Source: Omnitrophica bacterium GWA2_52_8 (GTDB lineage: Bacteria > Omnitrophota > Omnitrophia > Omnitrophales > Aquincolibacteriaceae). From it: 10,595 bases of DNA. The notes under the pieces are model-generated. The model had not been told where the DNA came from. It did not search any database and was given only the letters and a program-made list of their open reading frames with translations. The stretch covers positions 1,461-12,055 of the forward strand of contig MHFC01000135.1 in assembly GCA_001804025.1 (NCBI GenBank). The letters run 5' to 3'. Numbering within the stretch: position 1 is the stretch's first letter; the number at the start of each line of letters is the position of its first letter. Positions 1 to 9,000 of the stretch are shown piece after piece. The translations under genes and the position numbers were made by a program.

Positions 1-3000
1 GAAAGGTATTGGACATCAATGGCCCGGCCATCCTCGTCGAGCTTCACATTTTTTTCCGTCAGCGTCAGTTCCACGACGCCGCTGTCCGCTTTGAGCGAGC
101 TGTCCGGCATATAGCTTGCGATCAATTCTTCAGGCGACAAATTCGACGGCCCGGTTTGCCCGGGATTATTTAACAAATTGCTCTGAAACTGATTAAATTG
201 AGCGAGCAATGCTTCGGATTGAGGCCGAGCAAGTGCTCGTCCCGTCTGCGCCGCAATCTGCGGCTGCGACAATCCAAGGCCTGCCGCAATCGCATCCGCT
301 GTTTTCGGAATATTTAATGTGTTGAGGCGCGGCGTTGAATCCGAAGCACTATGGGAAATTGGCGGCTGAACGCGGACATAATCATCAGGGCTTCGGCCCG
401 GCGGCAGAGATGCGCGATCCTCCTCCGTGAGGCGGTAACCTGGATTCTTAGCGCCGGCCTGCTGCAGGACTTCGCGGACAGCATCTGCGACAATGCCGCC
501 TATTTGCGGTAATTGAGGATCACCGTATCCTAACTCATGCGCCCATGGCCGGAGATTTCCGTAATTACCGGGATCCGCCTGAATAAGCTCGCCGGATGCG
601 TCGGGCATCACAAACGGATGGAGCGCACTCCGCAGTTTGTCAAGATGCGTCCCCTTTTCGTTATCATCAAGCGCCGGATCGTTTAAAACCGCCTGAGTCG
701 CTTTCGTCCAGGCTGTCAATTCCTCGCGCACGCGCGCTTTTACAAGTCCGGCATCCACAACAACGGCCGCGGGAGCTTCTTTCGGTGCAGCTTTTGCCAC
801 GGCAGGACCATCATAAACATAGGGTTTTTCGGGTTCTTTCTCGGCAATCATGACAACAGGACGCGGCTCCCCGGGCATGGTCACAGCCGTCACTTCTTTT
901 CCCGGTTCCAGCCGGGCCGTGATGACTTCTTCAACTTCGCTGATCCGGGCCGTCCGTTCTTGCACCGCATCGCGCACATGAAAATATATAAACCAGGCCG
1001 CGATGCCGTATGCCGGCACTCGAATCCACGGAGTCGAAACCGCCCAGCGCCACAAACGGACACCCCAATGCATCTCTGCCGGCATGAGCCCGGTTTCCTG
1101 CTCGCTCGCGGCATCGGTTTGGCTTGTAATGACGGCTGCCGGAACCGCAGGGCCCGGGCTTACAAACTTACTGGCCGTTTCCGCTTCCGCTGCGCGTCTG
1201 GCATCTTCAATCATCGCTTCATCCTCAGGTGAAAGTTCAAAATCGATCCCTGAACCCGGCACGGCAGCCGCCGTCACCGCTGCCGGCGGAACCGTGACTT
1301 CGTCAACCGGAGCGATCATTGCAATATCCGCCTGAGCTTGCTGAATTCCTGTCACGACCGCGGTGCGGACGGCAGCAGACGGCATCGCAATTTTTGCGAG
1401 GGCTAATTTTTGTTCGACATAACGGACCGCCTGATCTTCCCAGAGCGAAATATCCGAGCCGGAAGTCAAAACAGGGGGTGTGGTTTTGCGCACGGCACGC
1501 GTCACAATCGCGGACGTGACCTGCGCCTCCAGCTTTTGAATGGCGGCCAGAACATCGGCTGCCGTCTGCGCATTGCGGATTTCTGATCGGGCCGTTTCTA
1601 TGCCTTGAGACAGCATGTAAATCTGCAGGCCGATCGCAGCTTCGACTTTCACAACCGTTTTGCCGATCAGACCGCGGCGGTCCATGACCGCATCAACATC
1701 AACACCGGCAATTGCCGCAACCTGATTCCGGACTTCGCCGGTTATCTGCCCCATTTCCGTCTCAATCCGGGACTTTAATTGCGTAATCGTTTCGGGTTTC
1801 CCGGCCGCGGCAGATAATAGAGTCTCCCACTGCCCAATCTTTGCAACAAGCGCTGCGTGCAATTGACCTTGGATTTCCCGCAGTTGTTCGTCATGGTCTG
1901 TTGCCGCCGGCATCGCCACCTCAGCCGGTTTTGGCGGCTCCGTCGGCGCGGGACTTGCGGTTATCGCCAAAACGGCGTCCAGTTCCTTGCCGAGATTTTT
2001 AAGCGCCTGCATTACCGCAGAATTTGTCCTTGCTTGATCCGCGGCGCGCGCAACCTCAATCACGGCGGCGCGTTCTTCGTTGTGTCGTACCAGGATCCGA
2101 CCCCGATGTCCGTTAAGATTAATGCCCGCCGCTGAATTCCCGATAGCATCCAAAGCGGCAACAACGGGCTTTTCGATAAGCCAGTCCCAGAACTCTCTAA
2201 TCGCCGGCATTGCTGGATCCGGCGACGCGGTTCCGTGTTCTATCTTTCCTATCCAGGCGCCTTTCAAGCGTGCAAACATATCAAAAAAACATATTTCAAT
2301 CGCAGCATTGACATCGGCCCCGAAATCAATGTTTCCGATTTGCCATTGCCGGAGAATCGAATCTTGCAACACGGTCCCGGCGTCAATGCCGTGCCGGCGC
2401 AAGTCAGCTTCAAGTGTGGCCACAAGCCCATCGGCCGCTTGCTGGACAAACCCGCGAATCTGCGCCAGCCTTTTTTCCCGCGTCCGGCGATAACGGTCTT
2501 CGCGCCGCTCTTGTGTCAAGGCTGCGACTTTTTGCGGAATCCCCTCCTTAAGTCCCAACCCCGGAAAAAGGCTGTCGAGTTCGGCCGCTACATCCTGAAT
2601 CACCTCACTGAGAGTTTGCCATTCCTGTTCAGGATCAAACACTTTCAATCGATCCGGATTTTTGTCCCGGATATGATGGTCCCAGCGCTTCCAAACGGGA
2701 GTGAGGACGCCTGCAATCGCTTGAGCTGCCGTGTCGGCAGCGCCGGTTTCAGAAAACTGTTTCGGTAATTTTAGGGGTCTGACAGTACTGTTCGTGCCAA
2801 AAAAACCCGCCGCGGCGGCGGAGGGAAGCTCTCGCCACCATTCAATCCCGCCAAGAATGACGGGTTTAGGCAATTGCGTCTTGCTCAAGCGTTTGCGCAC
2901 GCTTACCGGCAATTGCGTCAAGATTGCGCGAAGACGCGCGCTTCGTGCCGCCGCCCATTTCTGCTTTAAATCATTTCGGCGCCGCAGCAGAGTCTGCCAT

Positions 3001-6000
3001 TCGGCCCTCATCTTACCATCTTCAAGTCTGACCACCTGATACTGAGCCGCATCCTGGATTCGCTGGTCCGCCGCCTCCTTTAAGGCCGCCATCTCCTCCC
3101 AGCGTGCCTCGACGTCCAAATCAAGGGATACAAATGTGCCGTCCTTGCCATACGCCTTAATTGCCAGATCCCATGACTCGACAAGATCCGCAAACGGCTG
3201 GATTATATTTTCTGAGTAAATTTTCCTTTTGCCGGCCGCCGCTTCCGCTTCTGCTTTCATTTCAGTGTCGCCGAAAGGCCCGATAGAATCGATTGCCGGC
3301 ACATAAACCAAAGCCCTGACGGCTTCATCGGAAATTACAGTAGTCGTTGTAACGGCGGCACTCTCCGGTAATGACGTTAACGGACTCACGCGTCCATGCC
3401 CCTCGGCCGCTGCCGCGCGTGCGGCTGTAAGAACTGGCAGCAGAGCGGCGGATGTTTGCAAGACAGCCGCCTTAAAACGTTCCGAGTCGGCCTTAACGGC
3501 GATCATCCGCATCTGATGAGTGCGCTGCCGGAGATAGAGGCTGTGCCTCTGACGCAGTTCCGCCGCCTCTTGCGACCAAACAAGCGAATTCATTGCGTTC
3601 TCGACAGGCACCAAAATTGTTTCTGTCGCCAGACGTCCTTCGGCGAGACCGTAAAACTTTCCGGCGGGGTCTGATTTCGCGTACCGGACCATGGCATGGA
3701 TCAGCGCCTCAAAGTAAATATCCGCGAGCGCGCGGAACTGCGCATTTGCGGCCGGAATGGAAATGCTTCCGTCTTCTCCGGGCGCAGGCGGGTTCAGTGC
3801 ATTAAGAGCCTCCTGTTGATCGGCGGTCAGGTTTTCTCCGGTCAGAATATTGGCTTTCATGGCGTCCCACGCCTGGACAACCGCCCGGGCGGCCGGTGCA
3901 TGCGCGGCCCTGCGGTGCCGCGCCAAAAACGGCTCGATGCGCTGCGTGCGGACCGCTTCATAACCAAGACGCAACTGTTCCCCAAGTTGGGCAAGATATT
4001 TACGCTCAAGCGGATCGGTTTGACTGACGGCAAGCCTTGTGACCGTTGCGATGGTTGTGTCAATGGCGGCCTTTGCTTTTTCAAACGCTGCTGAGGGTTC
4101 GCCGGGCTCATTTCTTCTACCGGTCTCGAATTCCACGAGCGCGGTCTCCCATGCTGTCACATGCCCTTCAATCTGCTGCCGTACATATGCCGATACCTGG
4201 GCATTGAATTTTGTTTTTTCAGCTTCCAACGCGGCCTGAGCCTCCGTCCCTGCTTGCGTTCTTAGCTCCGAACGTTTGGCTTCCCGGGAAAGGGCCCGTT
4301 CCATAGCCGCTAAACCAGCCGCCCGTTCCAGCAAATCTTTAAGTGATATTTCCTGGCCCCCGTCTCCCGAAATTTCTGCCGCCGGCGGTTGCGCAACACC
4401 GACAGCCGGGCTAACTTGACTCACCGGAGCCGCGCCGGCAGCAACTTGTGCCTTAACGGCCCCTGTTAATGTGCTGAATTCAGTCAATGCTCGATCGAAA
4501 GGATCGTCAGACGTATTCGGGTCATCCGCGCCGGCAAGGGATGCTAATTTTGCAGCACTGTCGCCGAGCTGAGCCAGAACGTCGTCCACCGCAGACGGCA
4601 CAACTATAGATTCTTGTAAATTTGCTTGCGGTGCCGGAAGGTCCACTTGCAGTGTAGCCTCCGCCAACGGATCCGCTTGACTTAATGTGGTGGCTGTGTC
4701 CGAAGCGGCGGCACTTGAAGGTTTCGGAACTTCTATCTGAGACGCGTCCACCGGCATAATCGATGCGGCTGCGGGCTCGGCATCTTCTATGGCGGATGGT
4801 TCCGCCGTTATGCTGCGCGCCAATGCTCCGACTTGCTCCAGCATTGAAAAATCCACTATGGGGTTGCCCGCGGCATCGGCGCTCTGCGCCTGCGCCAGCA
4901 ACGCTTTCAATTGATCGAGAGGAGAAAGCGGAGTTGCAACAGTTGTTGCAACGTCTGCAGGTTCCTCTGCGGCAGCGGGTGTTGGTGTTTCGGAAATCTG
5001 CGCTTGCGGAACTTCAAGTTCCGGAATTTCATCAAACACGGTTACGGGTTGCGGTAAGCCAACTTGATCTGCGGCAGTTTCAGCAACAGGCTGCCCAAGC
5101 TCCGATTGAGCAGCATCTATTTCCACAGCAACGGCAGGCTTGGCTTCTTCGCGTGCAAGTACCGTAACAGGTGGAACGATTAACTGTTGAGTTGCATCAG
5201 CTACTGGGATTGTTCCGGCGACGGGTCCGGCTGATTGGCTTGCGGGCTCTGCCTCGGTTGGCGCTGTATCGAATGAGGTTAAATCAAGACCCCCGTCATC
5301 AGGACGACTCAGTTTTTCTATATCGATACCAGCGCCCGCAATTGCCGGTTCGACCTTGCCGCGTCGTGCGGGTTCTTCCGCGGCAGCGGGTGTCGGCGTA
5401 TCAGAAATCGGAGCTTCTGCCGCAGGCGGAAAGATTAACTGTTGAGCTTCATCAGCTTTTGGGATTGTTCCGACGGCGGGTCCGGCTTCCGGAATTTCCG
5501 GTTGGCGTGCCGCCGGCGGCTTTTTTTTCTTTAACGCATTTTGAAATTGTCTGCGGCGTCTCTCCCTCTCTTCCGCTTCTTCTTCATCACGGGCGGTTAA
5601 ATACTGATCTAACTCATCGGTCCAGAGATCCCCGTCTTCCGCCGCCGCTTGAGCCGGAAAATTATCCGATGGCTCATCCTCAGAGGCTTTGGGAGCCGCA
5701 GGTTTTTCATCTATAATCACTGAGCCGCGTACTCGATTTCTTTCTTCATCCTCGGACCATGCGGCATCAATTTCACTTTCCCGTTTTTCAGCAAGCTCTG
5801 TTATCCGGGCTTGCCAACTCTGATTAATTTCATCCTTGATGGCTTCCTCAAAGGATCTGCTTGATTCTTCCTCCAGGCTGTCATCCTCTGCCGGTTGATC
5901 GCGCCGTTGCACATTCGCCCGAAGCTCTTGCTCCTCATAATCTGAAATTTGGCCATCCGCCCGCAATACGGCCTCTTTAAGCTGCTCTGCAATTTCATCT

Positions 6001-9000
6001 TTGCGGGCGTCCCACATGGCATCAATTTGTCCCGCAATTATGGATCTCGAGAGAATTTCATCACTTGTCTCAGGCTGTCCGGGCAACGGACTCGGCTCCC
6101 CATCGTCATATTCAAGCCCATGTTCACCAATCGTAATGACTGAATCATCGTCCGGCATAACTCCCCCAGGATGTACAAGCGCCGAAGCAGAGGCCGACAT
6201 CGGAAGATCTAATCCATCATCCGTATCCCCGTCTGCTATCAATTCGCCGGCAACCACTTCACCGCTCGGAAGAACGACACGGCTAGTTCCCGCAGGAGCA
6301 TCGCCGTCACGTTCATCGAAAACCAGGTCTCTCCAATCGTTTTCTGAAGCTGGCGCCACTTCACGGCCATCATCGCCGAGAAGAGTTAATTCATCCAGAA
6401 CAGGAGGTTTCTTCATAACCATCGGCGGCTGTACATCAGCAGGCGTTTCTTCCCCTTCACCGGAAACTGCCGCAGTTTCTTCTGCTATCTCTGCCGGAGC
6501 TTCGGCGAGAAGACCGATAACCGTTTCAGTAACTATCTCGGCAGCAGGTGTCATTACCGTATATGCGGGAATTTGAAAATCAGGAAGTACCGGCTGTCCG
6601 GATTGCTCGTCTGCCGGAGTCGCAACTTCGGCGGCAGGAGCGGCAGATGGTGCGGCTGCCGCCGACTCTAAAATTTCATCGAGAACAACTACCACCCCGG
6701 CGGCACCGCCCATAGGGCCGGTCACCGCCGCCTCCATTGCGGCCGTCTGAACAATCGAAGATGAGTGATTACTTATGACTTGAATAACGGGGTCAGCAAC
6801 GTGGGCAAATTGATCTCTCAGACCACTTTTCCCCGCCGGCGCAGCCGTCTCTTCTGCTACGAACGGCCCGGCCGACGCCGGCGCGGCTACAACAGGAGCG
6901 GCCGGTTCCGTTATTTTTAAGGGCTCGCCGAGTTTTTCAACAATTCTCCCCGTTTCGTCTTCAAAAACTTCTTCTGACTTCCGCAATTTTTCGTTGATCG
7001 CGACGACCGCATCGCCTGCTTGCCCGAGTTTGTGGTCCAGGATTTCACCGGCAACGCCGCGCAGCGGGTCTTTTTTGCCCAGCTCTTTAATTCTTTTAGA
7101 CAATTTTTTCTTCTGCGCGCGGAGAAAATCTTCGAGCTCCCGCATTTCCTTTTTCATCTGCTTTAATTTCACAACGCGGCCGTCTGTCGTAAAATGACCG
7201 CCAATGACCGCCAGCCGCTGCGCGGTCTCATCGGCAAATTCAGCCAGTTTGCGCAGGGTTTTGTATTTCGCCTTACGCTCCATGACGCTTTCAATGCGGT
7301 CGCGCGTTTCCTTGAGCGCTTCAAAAACATCCGCCCGGGTCTCGGAACGCCGTGCGGCACGCAACTTTTCCCGGCGGTCAATATAATCCGTAAATGCTTT
7401 TCTCAGGCGCAGGACATCCCCATCCTTCGGAAGTTCACGGGATGCATCCAGAATCCTGTCGATAAGCCGTGACAAAAGCGCCGGTTCGGCCGGTTTCCCG
7501 CTTTGACTTTCTAATTTTTTAATTCCGGCAATATCCGCAGCGGCCGCATCAATCGTGTTGGTGAGCCGCACTGTCTTGTTTTCCATTTGAAGAACGGGCA
7601 AGATGGCTTCGATCGCAGCCTCCCTGTCCGTTTCATCCGTTCCCAAAACCGCATCCGTGATAATGCGGACATCTTGAATATCGCGCCGGAAAAGTTTTGA
7701 ATCACGCCATAACGTTTCCGTTTCATCCAGCTCTTGACGAATGCGTTTTATCCAGGCATCGTTCAGCGCCTTGATGGCGGGCCGAACCTCTTCATAATCA
7801 CGCGGCGCCTCAAGCGCTTTTTCCAGATCATGCCGGATGTTATTAATGAGCAGCGTCCTTAAATCCGGCTCGTCAATAAGCAGCGATTTGACATCGTCAT
7901 CCGAAACCATATTCTCGATGCCTAGTTCGGCGCGCCGGTTGACAAGCGCGTGTAAGACACGGCTGTTATAATCGATGCCCAGGTCCTTAATATCACGGAT
8001 TAAAGCATCGCCCGGCGCAAGGTCCCGCCTTGACCGGCTGTAGAGCGAAACATCAAGTTCACTTACAGTCCCGCTGTTTTGCGCGTTGTATTTTTTCACG
8101 GCCGACCGGATCACAAAATCCAGGATGGCGTTCATCTCATGGATCAGCAGGTCCTGAGTTTTGATTTTCTCCCAGACCGGTGCAATATCGGCCCATATCA
8201 CGGCCGCCGGTGTTGTTTCCTGCTGCGCCGCAAGTTCTGCCGTTTCACTGCGCGGCGCCTCTCCTGCTGCAATTTGATCGAGCTGCTTACGGATTTCGGC
8301 ACGCAAGAAAGTGCGGGTCGTATCGGCCCGGTAAAATTGCGACCCGTCTCCGAGCGGCACGATTTGACTTGTCGGCAAATCCGCCCCCGGCAAAAGCTGC
8401 CGGATTTCGCTGCGGCGCACGGAGCCTGAAGTCAAACCATAAACATGCACCTTTTCGCCGGTCCCGGCGGTGTAGTAACGCCGGTGTCCCGGCGCTGCGG
8501 ATTCCGGAACGCCAGCCAGACCGTTGATCAAAGCGAAAATACCGGGCAGAAACTCCGCCGCAATCTGACTGCGGGCTTCGCTTCGCAATCCTTCCAAGGC
8601 CGCATCCGGCGCATCCGACTTCAACAAGAAAAGTACGGCCATGGCGGTCCAATGGGACAAAGCCGCGGTAAATGTTGAACCCTCCGGCTGGGACCTGCCG
8701 CTTAAGGCGTCATTCAAAAACTGTCCGACTTCGTGAACGGAAACGCCGCTCGTCCAGGCACTTAACTGAAACCGCGGGTCATTTAATTCATTCGTCCGCG
8801 GCGGGAAAAATGTCTCGGACAGCATGGTTTCAAGACTCATCGGGGTACGGCGCATCGCCGCTTCATACGCCTGCGCTTCGGTCTCAAGCTGCATGGCTTT
8901 CGTGATCGACGGCATGATGACCATATAGGAATACCCCTTCTCTTGCAGAAACCGTTCAATGCCCGGGGTATGAAAACCGCCCGTCACAAGGACGGATACT

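Larger units (their letters stand above)
4380..5522 (-). other. Pro/Ala/Thr-rich linker carrying an internal duplication (residues 1638-2018)
   Basis: Extended low-complexity sequence with many Pro, Ala, Val, Thr, Gln and Asp and few aromatics. It contains two copies each of a 65-base block and a 53-base block, annotated separately. It also has LxxLxxLL-like short helical elements around residues 1834-1862 (LSPLDQLKALLAQAQ). The sequence is that of a long disordered or extended spacer between the acidic region and the next helical module. Confidence 0.55.

Noticed and set aside
890..1114. Minus-strand 74-residue frame overlapping the candidate membrane helix
   Set aside because: Same-strand shadow in another frame; Arg/Cys-rich, with no start signal.
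2235..2768. Plus-strand frame of 177 residues
   Set aside because: Opposite helical module 2, no motif or ribosome site recognised, and the giant frame is uninterrupted across it.
5520..5533. Run of T on the plus strand considered as a terminator tail
   Set aside because: No stable GC stem at the right distance on the plus strand with a matching gene end; on the coding strand it is simply the KKKK codons.
4763..5716. Plus-strand frames of 134 and 181 residues that share a repeated peptide
   Set aside because: The shared peptide is simply the antisense reading of repeat A; they have Leu/Arg/Gln-biased shadow composition and no separate gene signals.
6001..6576. Plus-strand Ser/Pro/Gly-rich frame of 191 residues
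   Set aside because: Antisense of the acidic and Ala/Pro-rich linker; Ser-rich composition is what the opposite strand of Asp/Glu/Ala codons produces.
6660..6730. Gly/Ala/Val patch (near residues 1237-1256) considered as a second membrane helix
   Set aside because: Only about 15 weakly hydrophobic residues, rich in Gly and Ala and followed by acidic residues; too weak to call.
8287..8652. Minus-strand frame of 121 residues in another frame
   Set aside because: It overlaps the giant gene on the same strand; Arg/Gly-rich shadow composition and no independent support.
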